Origin: Rhabdornis inornatus
Taxonomy: Eukaryota; Chordata; Aves; Passeriformes; Rhabdornithidae
Reading direction: 5' to 3'
Assembly (NCBI GenBank): GCA_013397075.1
Contig: VWZS01002869.1
Location: forward strand, 186,001 to 250,000
DNA length: 64,000 bases
Shown here: positions 25,229 to 39,200 of the stretch, piece after piece
Position numbering within the stretch: the first letter of the stretch is position 1
Layout: each line of letters starts with the position of its first letter
Notes under the pieces: model-generated
The model's database searches: none
Told to the model about the DNA's origin: nothing
Seen by the model: only the letters and a program-made list of their open reading frames with translations
Program-made: the position numbers and the translations under genes

Positions 25229-27702
25229 TGGAGATACTGGCTCCACTAGGAGTTTGGAGTATAAATCCATTTATTGATCTAGGTCAAACACTGCTTCTGT
25301 ATGTGCAAAGCAAGAATCTTGGGGCCAAACAATGCCTCAAGTATCTCACAGCCCACAGCTTGCTTTACACTCGACTGCAGGCTACATCCAGGAGCATGAG
25401 GCTCTCTGAAAACTAGCCCTTGCTAATTTTCTCAAGCTTATCAAGAGTTTAACCATTTTCTGGGTGTTTAAATCACTTCTAACAATGCAGGGGATTCTGC
25501 TGAGAACTGAGTCCAGTTCCTTAAAAGCAGGAGGCCATCATGTTGAGACACCCTTCCCTTTCAACATCTGCAAGAGGCAATGAACGAGAGCTTTCTCACA
25601 GACAGTGCAGTAGACAACAGCGCCCTGAAGTAGGAGAACTACCACCACACCCAACAAATAACATAAAGATTGTTACCTGGGGAAAATGCAACTAAATAAT
25701 TACACTTGTGTTGTAAATCACAAAAAGGGAGAACTATACCTTTACACTATGAACTTTGGTTTTGCAATATTAATCATGTTCTTTAAACGTAATCTGATCT
25801 ATAATGCTATTCCAAGTATTAAGATGGGTTGATTTCTTATGTGAACTTTAAAGAAAGCAAATCACATGATTGGCATTACCTTGAGAGTCCAGAAAACAGT
25901 ATCCCCAATTTTCATAACTCCTGAATATGAATATTTCAATTCCCACAAAGTTTACAAGTGAAGCGCCTGCCTTCAAATCACACCTCATTACCCAGACAAA
26001 ATAAATACAGGATTTGCGTTTGGCATTCCTTTCACCACACCCCCAACTTCTCCACTCCCATAGATGCACCAGCAACCCGAGAGCTCCTCCAAGTATATAC
26101 GCTCTCTGTCTCTGATTCCAGCCATCCACCAATCCCAGTCACACACACAGACACACACCCCAGTCTCTTCACCTTTCAATGGAGGAGGTGAGTACTCATG
26201 CAAAGCTCAGCACACTCCAGGAGCATGCACACACAGAAGCTTTCCCATGTGGAGCACACTGGTGCCTAGTGAGCAGAGCAGGGAAGCTGCTAAAAGTGTT
26301 GGAGGGAACAAAAATGGATGTAAAATGACATAAGCATTGGATAGATGGGAGGGGAAGGAAATGCTCATCTACCGTGCATTGATGTAATATTATGCAAGTT
26401 GTTTTATTTTATGTAAATTCATGCATAGAATATTTTCAGGGGTTTAAATCACTACAGCAGAAAGGCAGTCCACTTAAAGAATATTTAAACTTCTACCAGG
26501 TATGGAAAATTTTCCCCTCTAGTATCAGACAGGATTACATTTTCATAGGGTCACTAACACAGCCAGGCTCTGCAATCTGGGCTGGCCTGCATGAAGCAGC
26601 CTGCACTTTTTCCCAGGGGCACATCACTGAACAGAGATGATAACCATGCTCTCATCCTTGGAAGAATTCCTTCAGCTTAAGTTTGGATTGGGACATTGAA
26701 AAAAATTACCAAATGTGAAAATAATGCATTACTACCCCTCAGAACCAGGAACCCCTGTGTTTTGTGAAAATTCCAGTGTGTATCCTCCAAAATGATGGCA
26801 AACTCACCTCAATTCCAAGAGGAAGAGACATTCTTCAGAACAAAATAACAGCCAACCTGATCCACCTGTCCTGTACTGGTAATGAACAAGTCAAGGCAGG
26901 TTCCAGCCTCTGTGGAAGAGATTTCCCCCATCTGTACTTGGGGGATGATCTTCTTCTGCTCTCCAGGTGCCAAAACAGGCATATAAATACTGCTGAGTAT
27001 CACAGGGAGGAGCAGGGAAGCATAGGCATGCTGCAGCTGCCAAATGCAAAGCAGCACAGCATACAAGCAACAGAAAAGTCTTCAAAAGGTTTCATCTCTT
27101 CTGAATAGCAGCTGTACCTTAAGTCCTATCTATCTGGTACCACCTTCTTCCTAAGTACACAGATTTTGTCCAACACAGCATATGGACAAAGAAGACGTAA
27201 CTCTGATTGATTCACAAACAGGAAAGTCTGAAAGTATTTACAACTGGTAAATAAACCAAGAAGAGAAGAAATTAGCAAGACACTGCAGCCCACTCACTAA
27301 TATATTTGCAACCTGACATCACATCAGCCCTTCTCCATTCAGTCCCCACTGAGGAAGGTCAGGGCACCCTGACAACAAAAGCAGCAGTAGGAAGAAAGAA
27401 AAAGCCCAGTACCAGCAGCAACACATACAAACAAATACACTTACTGCAGTTTCTCTTGGACAGTCAAAAAAAATGATGATGAGAAATGGATCAGCGGAAC
27501 CAACACCGGGTTCACCAAACAACCTACTAAGAGACCACAAGGGGTTTTTCCCCTTTGCAATTCAACCCGGAACTCTCCCTTTGCTCCAAAACCTGACACT
27601 AAAAGACATGAGTTGATAAGGCTGCTGTGGGGTTATTTACTTGCTTTCCAGCATAAATAGGCATGCTGAGAGCCTCCGGAATGGAACACTGAGTACAGCA
27701 TA

Positions 27703-27718
27703 CCCCCCTCCCCCCGCC
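27703..27718 (-). repeat. C-tract (G-runs on the minus strand)
   Basis: Two C-runs separated by a single T (CCCCCCTCCCCCCGCC) give G-runs on the FARP1 sense strand. This is low-complexity sequence in intron 1. Confidence 0.9.
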
Positions 27719-30700
27719 ATTAGCTTCGGGCCCAGCAATTCAACAGGAAGCAATGCAGGAAATCCAAGGCATCAGTGTGATTCCAACCCATGCCCTTCCT
27801 GTCTGGGGAGAGAGATCTAAAAGCATCTTGGACTCCCGCTAACAGAAGTGGTCAACACCTCTGTTAATGGTGGTGGGGGGGAAGAAATTCAGCTGCCCAA
27901 CCTGAAGCTAAACATAGTTTAGCCAGTACCCATCAGAGGAGACCATATTAATTGCCAAACTCTGTTCCACCTCCATTTTTCTGATGTTCAAAAACAAATG
28001 ACCCTGCAATCTGGAATCTGGAGGTAGTGAAGCCATGTCCAAGCTCTAGGCACACCAGCCAAGGCTGTGTAGCTCTGATGCTGCCTCAGCAAGGACACCA
28101 AGAAGGGGAAGCAGAGGTCACCCAGTTTGCCTCCCCTAGCTCCTTGCAGCTGCAGCCCAGGCATTGCTGCACACAAAGGATTTAAAAACTTGTCCTGCTA
28201 GTTACATCCATGATCCTCAACCTGTCTGCACCATCCTAGCTGTGGGGTTGATTGCAGGAGACACAGTAAAGCTGCCAGCCGGACTCTGGAAAAAGGATGT
28301 TATTTAGGCAGCAGTACAGGCTGCTAAAGGCACATCATCATGTACTCTCTGCATTTCCCCTGCTCAGCACAAGGCAATGTCAAGGTTATAATTATCCACG
28401 GTATGCCCAGGATGGTCCCTCACACATCTCCGACTACTGCACTGATCTGTAATGAGCTGCAGTCTACCAGAGTGGCACTACTGAAGTGCAGGAGACAGGA
28501 GCAGGAGGTAATAGCCTTGGCACGCTACCAGGGAAGTCACTCCCAAGTGTACTAGATACTACAATAAACTTTCCTCTTTAAAACAAAACATCAAACAAAT
28601 CTGCCTGACCTGTCAGTCAGTAAACCCCCAACAACAAAAACATACAAACAAAAAAGGAAATTCCAATTAGTTAGAGCTGGGGGAGGCAGGGAAGGGAAGA
28701 GAATATTCCTTCCTGAATCTATTTTTAGGCTATGTAAGGCTGTCTGAAACCATGGCAATGAACCTGCTATAAAATCCCCTTGCCAGCTCAATGTTTTGTT
28801 TCCTTACAGACAAGGATAAATGAGTACATACTATGGATTAAATGGTCTAAACCAGAAATGAATAAACTATCAGGCTACTGGAAACACATTTGTTGGTTAT
28901 GAAAACTACTGGTTAAGAGAGGCAGGAGCAGCTCATCAGAGAGACCAACCCATTGAACAACCCCATGCCTCATAAGCAATCCCTTACAGCCCCGATAAAC
29001 AGCACTGAGGTGGGATCAGCCTGCAGACAGCATCTCCCCACCTCCACCATCCTTGACTTCTGGGTGTATTTTGACATTATCAAGCACACCCTCAGTGCCC
29101 AGATTCATTCTTCAGCCTGGGCCTCCATGACCCAGCTGTGGAGGTCCATGTCCCCATCCCACCATTACCTTTCTTCCACTCCATCAGCAGTGCACTGCTG
29201 GGGTAAAGGCTCAAAGGAATAGACGATCTGGCAGCAGCACTGATACAGCAGGTACCGAGCACCTGAGGGCTGCAACTGCTTACCCAATTACTTTGCCTAA
29301 CTGTACACAAAATTTGTATGAACTTTGAAAGGAGTTTGCAAGCCTTCCAAATCAAAGGCAGAGTTTTTGCAAAAGAATGGTGGGCTTGTGCTTACTGAAG
29401 CACAAACATGATGGCAAGAAACAAAGAAAGAAACTGAGTCTGACCAAGGTTTTATCCCTGCTATTCAGATATACTCAATATAACTGCCATCAAAGAAAGG
29501 AAAGATGTCAGGGTCCACACTCCTACCAAGATGATAGAGAACACTCCCTCTGTCCTCCACCCAGGATTTTAAGTAAAAACTTCGGTTTGTATTCTGATTG
29601 GTTTAAAAGAGGAAAATAACACCTTCACAGTTATCTTACCCTACAACTTAAACATGGGGTTATCTCCCATGCTACTCAGTGTTGTGTGAAAATGAGAGCA
29701 ACCACCCAGTAAAAATGTGCCTCAAAGATATTTGATTCCAATACATGTCATTTTTCTAATGCTTCTTATTAAAGAGAATGAACAAAAAGAAAACAAGCAG
29801 ATAGTTTGATTTTTTTTTTTAAATGTATACTCCCTTGGCTTTGTAAGAAGACAACAAAACAAGAAACCTGGAAGAAACAACACTTTGCTCTTTTGCCATT
29901 TAAATGAGAGTAAAAAATCTACCCACAGCTGAAAATTTAGAGATGCCAATTTAAAAAAAATATTTCAGAGCTAATAATTTCCATTAACACCTTTATATCT
30001 GCTGCCAAAATAGCTCATTCTATATTCTTATGTGGTTGGTGGTATTAAATTCATCCTGGTTTTTAATCGGCTGCCATGCACACCAGATTGGCTGCCAATC
30101 TATGCTGCTTTGGAAGACTGAAACATCCTACAAAGCTCAGCTCTGCCTTCACAACAGCTTTGCTTGGTATGTGGGGGAGGAAGACAGAAAACATACCTAT
30201 CTCAAGACAGTTAATTAGATACCAGTTCTTTAAAGAGTGGCATCCCAATCATATTTTGATTCTACACGCTACCAAGTTTTCCACACGTATCAGGAAGAAA
30301 GGGGGTGAAGGAACATCTTTAGTCTTTAAAACTGTTACTTGGCAACATTAAAGGAAGAAAGCCCCACCCAAACACATAAAGGTAAGAATGCTGAAAACAT
30401 GAGCAAATGCAAGATCTCTTCTCTGCACAGACCACAGAGGACAGGTAGTCTCTTCTGCTCAGTGCTGTGATGTGCTCAGCACGCACATCACCCAGGCAGT
30501 ATCAGCTTCCAGCATTGCTAAGCAACACCACGCCACATTACCTCAATTGATTCAAGGGAGGGAAGTTGATTCAGGAGCCACTGAAAAAGGCAGAATCTAG
30601 ATAAAAACGGCTGCACAAACCTCACATACACAGAAGCCAGGATCCTGCAGTCAGAGCAAAAAGCAATTAAGGAAAACCATGGGGACACACACACAAACTG

Positions 30701-31559
30701 AAGAACAACAAAAAATAACCAAGTACATACAGAAGAAAGGGGGAAATGAAGCCAGTAAAAGAGAAAGAGAAGAGCGCTGCTGTTTCACCACAAGTATTCT
30801 GACTAGAACAACGAATTACCTCTTTCTTTACTAGGAAGTAAAAAGCAGTAAAACAGCCAGAAAGCCATTAGAGGCATGGCAGGCTAAGTCTGGTCCTCAT
30901 CAAAAACAGAGCTTGCACATGACCGAGGATCTTTGTTACAAATACTGAAGATCAAATGGCGGCAATTCATATGAAACATTCAATTGTGAACTGCTTCAAA
31001 TCAAAACACACATTAACTCTTCAGAACAACAAACATCTTCTTCTTAATTCTGATCTGAAATTCTATTAATGTTTTAAACATTTGAAGAGTTTAATAAATC
31101 CTATTATGAATACAATCCAAAACAGAACAGTTTCCACTAGTATACTAAATAAATCCATTATCAATCCAAAAATTTGAAAAAGCATGTTTGTGAAAGTTTT
31201 TTAATTGAAATGGAGATTTGTTCTGAGTGACAAGAACTGTAAACAATTACATTCAACTACACTGTCCATGCAAATAATTCATGCAATAAATGACAATTCA
31301 TATCTATCTATATATTATTATTTCCATGGCTTCTGGACCTGGTTAAGCCAACATAAACTAGGACTGAGGCAGCAAGAGGTGCTCCCCCACAGCTGTATAC
31401 TACTGCCTTCCAGCAACCTCCTCCTTTTCAGCTCCTGTTTCACACATGCAGGGCCAAGGGACAATGGAGACAAACTAGGCACCACTCTCCCAAAACTCAG
31501 GAAAATGCAAGGTGTGTATGGGAGCAAGAAGATGGTACAAGCACAAGACTGTCAAAACC

Positions 31560-32970
31560 AAAGCAACATTAGAGCAGACTTTAGGACCAACAGCAGGTCC
31601 AGATTTAGATGGTACTTACCCAGAAATTTTAAAGGCACTTCAACACACCACCACAGAACTATTATAACCATGCTGCCCAGCTTCCCTCTAAGACAAACTC
31701 ACAAAACAAGATATAAAAAGCTGAGGATGTACTGCCAATTTCAATAAAAGGACTCCAGTGAACAACAAACTCATAGCTACAGGCTCACTTCTACACTGAG
31801 AAAGTTGATAGAAATTGTAGAACAGATTAACAGGTATGCAAATAAACATGACAGAGGAATGTCATCATGGCATGACTTCTTTTACAAACTTGCCGTGACA
31901 TATATAGGGAAGTATGGTATGTCTGATATGTATAACATGCTTAGATCTCTAACAAACCTTTGACAATGTCTCTCACCACAGGCTTTCAAAGAAATTGAAC
32001 TGCCATGGGATAAAATGGAAGGTCCTCATATGAATTAACAATTGGTTAGATTACAAGAAACAGCACAGGAATATACAGCCAGTTTTACAAGAGCTCTGGT
32101 TTTGCATTTGTGCTACTCAATATATTAATTATTTATGTGAAAAATGGAGCAAGCAGCAAAATTATAAAGCCAACTCACTGCACTGAGCTGCAGATAGATT
32201 TGTCAGGTATTTATTCACACACACCACAAAGTCACAGCCAATATAGTGAATGGAAACCCTGGAGTTACTGCAATTTAATTAAAGTCAGGAACTACACACT
32301 CGCAGATGACAAAGTTCAGTGCTGGCTGGGAGAGCAAAGTGAGCAGCAGGAGTGAGCAGCTCAGGGATACCTGACAGGAAACACCACAGTAGCTTTGCAT
32401 CTACAGATGCTGCACCAAGCAATTTTCAGAGAAGCATTCTGCCAAGCAAGAAAAGATTAAAAGAGTGACAATAATGGGAGGTCTGAAACAACTTTAACCT
32501 AAGGAGAACTAAGCAAACAAGTGCATTTAGATTAGGAGGAAAGATGGATAAATGACAGACATAAAACCATTAATGGTATAACAGGGAAAGCAAATAGGAA
32601 ATCATGTCTCGGAATAAATGAATTATGCAGTATAACATGAAGTTTATCAGGCAGCTTGTTTAAAAACTAGAGGAAAAGGAGGTACTTTTTCCATACCACA
32701 ATTAATAGCATTGTCACAGGATGTTATGAAGGCAAAAATTTAAAATACATTAATACGTAGTTAGATGTATTCACAAAAGAAAGTATGTCAAGGATTGTTA
32801 AACAAAGGAACAGACATTACTTCCTTGCGCAAAGTCCTTGAACTACAGCCTGTCAAAAGCTGGCAGGGATCATTATTTTACTAACGCTCTCCCCCATAAG
32901 TATTACTACTGACTACTATTAGAGGTGGAATGCTGGGCTAAGCCAGACCTCTGCCTGGAAATATCAGGGC
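31560..32970 (+). mobile_element. Degenerate CR1-type LINE, RT region through 3' UTR (~1.4 kb)
   Basis: A long plus-strand relic of a CR1/L3-type retroposon, too decayed to encode protein. Landmarks appear in the correct family order: a 'GGTCCAGATTTAGATGGTAC...CCAGAAATTTTAAAGG' block (the 'PDGIHPRVLKEL' region), 'GAAATTGTAGAACAGATTAAC' (the 'KVMEQII' region), 'CCTTTGACAATGTCTCTCACC' near 31960 (the 'FDTVSH' RT motif), 'CTACTCAATATATTAATTATT' near 32113 (the 'LFNIFINDL' motif), 'CAGATGACAAAGTTCAG' near 32302 (the 'FADDTK' catalytic box), and then 3'-region landmarks 'GCATTTAGATTAGGAGGAAAG' (32522), 'CACAGGATGTTATGAAGG' (32716) and 'GGAATGCTGGGCTAAG' (32927). It lies antisense to FARP1 inside intron 1. 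The divergence indicates insertion long before modern birds radiated. Confidence 0.8.
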
Positions 32971-35900
32971 TAAATCATTTCATTGCTGGAAAACCCCACC
33001 TTCTGAGAAGGGACATGCATAAGCAGCACCTGCTGAAGCCGCAAGTCAGACAAAGATTTGCTTCCTATTGGAGAGCTACACTTGCTTTAACAGGTTCCTC
33101 TTATATGAACACAGCTATGCTACATGTTTCTGGACTGGGTTGGGTGTAGAAAGTCTGTAACTTTGCCTACATAGAACAATCAGATTTACCTCCTTCTGTT
33201 TTGTGGCTTGGTACTAAAAACCTCATTAGAGCTGAGTCATACCACAGGAGCTTCTGCCCCCATTTCAGGTGGCTGAGCTTAATTACGGTGCTGTGCTGGT
33301 GAATTTCAAAGTCATTTGAGAAGTTGCGCACTTCCCAAAAGTCAGTAGCAGAAGGGGATGAGGAAGATGAAGGAGGAAGAAGAAAGAGGGTACTCTACTT
33401 CTGCAAGGATTTAGAAACTGAAGGCACTACAAAACAGCATTAAAACTTGTTCTGCCTTCATGTACCCTGCCATGCCTGTAGCTCTCCTCCTTAAAATGGC
33501 TGTCAGGCAAACTATGAATCGGGGAGATGTCAAGAACATGACCTCTTGATGAGATTTATGAGGCACTAACAGATTTATGCACCCACTCATACGATGAGAT
33601 ATTTACCCATTTGCACAGTCTTATCACCACATTACAAATACAATTATAGTTCATGCAGAGCAGCTACTCTGTTGCATTTCTCACCTGTTGATAAAAACAT
33701 GCTAAAAGTGCCCTAAAAAAAGCATATAAACTTTGGTTCCCATGCAGAAAATGAGCTTCCAGAGAGAAGTGAATTTGCATTTTTCAGTATCACCACCCAT
33801 TTTTAGCTCAAGTAACTGGAAAATATTTAGACTGTATGTATGTTATTTCTCTTGGGAGAAACTGATTGAGCTGAACCCCAGAGAAAATTCTACCCTTGGG
33901 AAGGAGGAATCAGGCATGCAGAAATTCCCAACCTGAAATCTCTTTCCAGATAGCAGGCTAATCAACAAGCTCTCTCTTGCTTTGTGCATTCCTGCCCACA
34001 TTTTCCCTCCTGCACTGAAGAGAACACCAACAGTAACTCAGGCATGATATGGGATACATCCGAGCTGCTCCTTAAACAACAAAGCTCAGCCACCAACATG
34101 CCTTATGCTGCTGTGCAAAGAGGTCAACTCTTCATTGAGACACCAGCATCACTTGTCAGATGACAGTAAATCTGTTAGTGCTTATTTTATCATGTTCTTG
34201 GGCTTACTTGTCTCCACTCAGTGATTATTCCAAAAATTTCAATACTGGCAGTGAAATTTCTGATTCACTGACTCACCCCTACTTCTCCACTGTGATTTCA
34301 AAGCAGTGCCACTCTCCAAAGTGCAGCTCCATCCAGAGTATCAACATCACACAACTGCTTCCCCACCTCTTCTGGTGGCACTGTGTTCCCACGACATTCT
34401 GCCTTATCTAGAGACTATGCAAAACCATAAAAGTGTTTGGGCTACAGCTCTAATCTAGCTCTTGGTACCTCATTTCTCTCTGCATAACTCTGAACTACCA
34501 CTAATTCTATTTCTTAAATAAAAGCGGCATTGCTTTGTTTTCAAATAAACAAAATGAAGCATGTCTCCATGAATGAATGTTCCACCGGTACTACTTTGTA
34601 AGTTACCAGCACTAGATACAGATCAGAATATATGACTCCAGATCATTTAGTAGCAGGTAAATTTTATTCTGGAGCCACTTCTAGGCAACCTGTCAAACAG
34701 GACAGAAATAGGCCATTAAAATATGTGACCTGTACTTTCCAATACACACCCAGAATCATGTTGATTCAGTCATGCACCACCACCTGGGACTTTTATGGCA
34801 AGTATAACACCTTCAGGAAAAACCAGACCTCATTAGTACGGTCAACTGTTTGTTCCAAATGGAAGATATTTGAAAACTATGTTACAAAAGGCAGATACCA
34901 GCTCTTCCCTCTCAGGCCACTATTATCTTGTTCCATGCTCTTATGCTTTCAGCATTAATTCTCTTTCCATACAACATGTATAACCAGAAATCAGCCTAAC
35001 TATTGCCTACAAATCCTTTGAAGCTATTCTTAAGATATATTCATCTATCTTGGTTTTTTTCACCACCTGAAATTTCTTTCATGTTTTCAATTTTAGCAGC
35101 TTATGATCTTTGTATTTTTCAAACAAACCCTACAAAGAAATAGAAACAAGTATGAAGTAATTCCAAACAAAAACTAAAAAGGTCTCAATTAGGTAAAGAT
35201 AAGGTCTGGATGTAACCACAAGAGAAGCAGCTGGCTGAAGGGAGAAGGGCATGAAAGAACACTGCAAAGGCCTATCACATCACCAAGAACATTTCTTTAT
35301 CCTTCAACTTCACTAAGATCTGAAGGCAAAACAGCCTTTGACTACAAACAAAAGTGGCATCTGAGCACTGGACTGAGCTCTGATCACTCTGAAAAGGAAA
35401 GCTCAAGCAGAGCCCTTCTTTAAGCATATATGAGAATGTCTGAGTTTTCAGTCTCACCTTTCTGATGAAGTATCTCTGACAGTACAGGGTATACTTTCAT
35501 TAGATTCATAAAAAATCTTCCTCGTCTCTGCAAAGGAAAAGAGCTCAGAAGCATGAAGGCATCTACTGTTGCTTATGTAAATGACATTTTGCTATAACAG
35601 GTTTTTAAATAAACTGTCTGCTCCATTCCCTTCCTCAAAATGCTGAGATTATCACAGCAAGGAAGAAAAGCAGAAAATAAACATGCCCACAACAGCATAC
35701 AGTTTCCAGGAATTGTGGTTAGGAGGAGAATCTGCTTGTAGTTTATTTCATTTTCCCCCCAACAAGTGAAATGGCAGGAAATTCAAGTTCCCATGTGTAG
35801 GGGACAAGTCTCTTCTGAATACACAACCAGCCATGCACAAAGCAGCCTGCACGGCAAAGTGAGGTGAAAATCTCTCAGAGACAAGCACACTGGAAGTGTA

Positions 35901-36004
35901 TCATACATCTCATAAGATGTTGAACTTTCTAGACCAGGACTAGTAGCAGTAGCATCATGAGCCTCGCTTGGAAAGAACTGGTTATTTTCTGCAGCAAAAC
36001 ACAA

Positions 36005-36085
36005 ATAATAACAAAAAAAAACCCCATCAAGCAAAAACACTCCACCAAAACAAACAAAAAAAAATCCCCCAAAAGCCAAACTTTT
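36005..36085 (+). repeat. A/C-rich low-complexity tract
   Basis: A-runs and C-runs with hardly any G or T (for example AAACAAACAAAAAAAAATCC). This is simple low-complexity DNA, possibly the remains of a poly-A tail. No further structure is seen. Confidence 0.8.
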
Positions 36086-36221
36086 TATGCAAGTGTCCTT
36101 CATTTCATTTAAGAAAGATAACCTTGTGTTGTAGTCTGCACCTTGGTAGTGTTCCTTTTTAGTCCTCTCTACGACTTAATATATACTCTATTAGGAAGAC
36201 AAGACTTGGTGAAGTCAAGAA

Positions 36222-36293
36222 ACAAAGCAAACAAAAAACCAAAAAAAACCCCACCACACAGAAGACCCAAAACCAAACAAAAACAAAGACAGT
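36222..36293 (+). repeat. A/C-rich low-complexity tract
   Basis: A second A/C-only stretch about 140 bp after a similar one, of the form AAAACC/CAAAACAAA repeated irregularly. The short reading frames across both tracts are artefacts of composition (Lys, Thr, Pro and Gln only). Confidence 0.8.
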
Positions 36294-39200
36294 ACAATAT
36301 TATATTTTTAGGTAAATTTTATGGTACAAATGAAAGAAAGATAAACAGAGGACTTAAGTCATTACTGAAAACTAAATATACTAGGTAGGAACAAAACTTT
36401 ACATTATAACTGCTGTTCCCATTTTCCTGTAGAAGTCTATTTCCATCAGCTGATAAATCTCAGAGATTTATCTGCAATTTAATAATGTGTTTGCCTTTAC
36501 TTTGATATCTCTTTTTCCACAACCAGTAGGTTAAACAACATTTACACACTTGTTCAGTGTTACATCATCTTGTTTACATGTATTGCTCTTAAACCTTTTG
36601 TCTTAGAAATTAGCAGAGAACTTGTTTCTTTATACCAAAATGACAATTTTACTACAGCACTTGGAAGGAACTAAACTTAAATCACTAAGATGTCTTAATA
36701 GTCAACTCTAAAAATGCATCATAAGAAATAAAAAAAACCAAAACACAAAACTTTACCACAAACAAGACTGGTATTTAAAACAGAGTGACTGATTATACAT
36801 AGAGAGATTAATATTTCAGGGTCATAATTAATTTTTTTATTCACTAATATTCAAATATACTGAAATATCAAGAAGTTCCTTAATTATCTGAAAAACACTA
36901 AGCTTGTAGGATACCTAATTTACGTGGTGCCTTCAGTTAGATGCCTGAAATTCTTCTTGTGCTTCAAGCTTCGACGCATATAATCCTAATTTTCTGCCAA
37001 CTCTGCAAAAATAGCCTGTAAGAATGCTGGAACACAGAGATGATTACCTAGGAATAAAGCAGAGAAATAGCAGGTGTTGGAAAAGAGCCCATTTACCTAA
37101 TGAGAGGCATGGAAGTTCTTCCTCACACCCCTCCAAGAAACACCACCTGGAATAATTCTGCCTGGAAAAAGTGATGTTTCTGGGAAAGCTGTACAGAGGC
37201 AACTTATGTCAACTTTCAAATTACTTATGGAATGGTACCAAAGAGGATACAATGATAGTGGTACCAATTGCAAGTCTGAACTGTACAGTTCAGGCTGACT
37301 CTTCAGGGGAGGTGGCAGCAAGCCCTGGAAGGTGTGCAAGCAGCCAAGCTGCACACAGCAGCTCACATGCAGAATAAAAGGTTCAGTCCAGAAAGGACCT
37401 GAATACCTCACTGTATTAAAACAGACACTAAATACAAAACAGACTGTTTTCTAGCCTTGCAATAATTTTGATAAGCTCTACTTGCTGCTAAGAGATTACA
37501 GAACTAGAATTCCTTTCGCTCAGTAACTGTACAACTGTACTGAAAAACTACCAACACACTTCATCTTTGCAGTAAGGGATGATGAATATAGGCAAGAAAT
37601 CAAAATGTGAAGAAATGCCACATGAACACTATGTGCTGCTGTCTCAAAACCCCTAATTGTCCCTTTCTCACAGAAAAATTTCCCTGGATCACCTCTGGCA
37701 CACTTAGGAAAACCACACTATTCTCAGCATACGGAATATAGCAAGGCCAGCAGAAGCATCCCATGGACAGCAGATAAACTGCTCCTGCCCTTCAGTTATC
37801 AGCTGTGTTCCAGGCAAAACCCTGCAGTTTCATCACTCACATTACCTCCTGGGCTTGCTCTGATGGATCCTGGGTTTCATCCCCATTTACCAAGCCCATA
37901 CAATTTCTCCTGTTTCGCTGCCTCACGAAGTTCGGCCTCTAAGTGAATTACACTTCTTTGTTCACCAAGTCAATCTTCAACAAAACTTCCAGAAAAAGCA
38001 CTAAGGTTACTACTAAGCAAAGCAGGCATACAGCCATGAACTTGACATTTTCACTCTTCTTACAACTAAGTGAGAGTCTTCCAATTATTAGGACTAGTTA
38101 GCAGTCAGTTAGGGAATACTGTGTGTACAATTTAGGAGGCTTATGGCTCTGTTCTCATCTCTCTGAAACGCATAAGATGAGGAAATGGATAAAAACCAAC
38201 TATTTATGAAGCCATTAGGTCTTGTAAGTTAAGGAAAAAGATAGGATTTTTTTTTTAATGGAAGACAATGTAATGGAAAAAAAAAGTATGGGTATGAGTA
38301 GTCAATCCTTTTAAAGTCTTTTCTCCCCAGTTAGTAAATTGTAAGCATGAAGAACCGGCAGAGCAGCCAAATGCAATATTGCTTTAAGGGAAATAAATAG
38401 TATGTTACCACAGCCCTCAGCTTGCAAAGTGACTCTGACTTCTTGCATGTTCTGCAAAAATAAGATACCCTTTAGGCAGCTCTCTTAATGGATTCATTCA
38501 ATAAGGAGCCTTCAACATTGCATTCATCTAATGAAAAAAAAATTAGTGGCTGTCTTAGTACTGCCAGGAAACAGAGAACCTCTGTTAATGTGTATAAGGC
38601 ACAATGACACCTTACTGAATTCCTGTAGTAAAGTCAGGCTTGCTTCAAGGATCTTAAAATGATCTGAAGTACATAAATGAACTCCTTATTAAATATAGTT
38701 TTTAAAAACAAGGGTGACACTTTAAAGCTTTCATAGTCTAACAGGTCTCTAACACCTTAGAGCAGAATCCATGATCAACTAACACTTCTGGTATTTCACT
38801 TCCCTATTTTGTCTCTAGCATACCCAAGAAATTCCAAGATACGCTTCTGCTATCATCCTGCAGCTCAAAAGCCAGACATACTAACCAAAATAGGTCATCA
38901 TGCCTTACTAACACAGATAAAATGACTACGCATATGGTAACAAAAGGGAACCTTGAGGTTATTAATCATGAACTGCTTCAGCTCAGCATAAAAATAATGA
39001 GCAATTAATTACACTGCAAGAAAACAAACACGTTTAATATTTCCTGTATCATGGAAGACAGCAGTTAGATAAAAATCATTAAAATTCAGAAGAGAGACTG
39101 AAAGATATAATGCCACTGGTCCAGTAAGTAGGTTACTCAAGATCCTTCTGGAAAGCCAGCTGCCAGGAAGAAAAACCCCTTCACTGCGAGTCCTCCTGAA

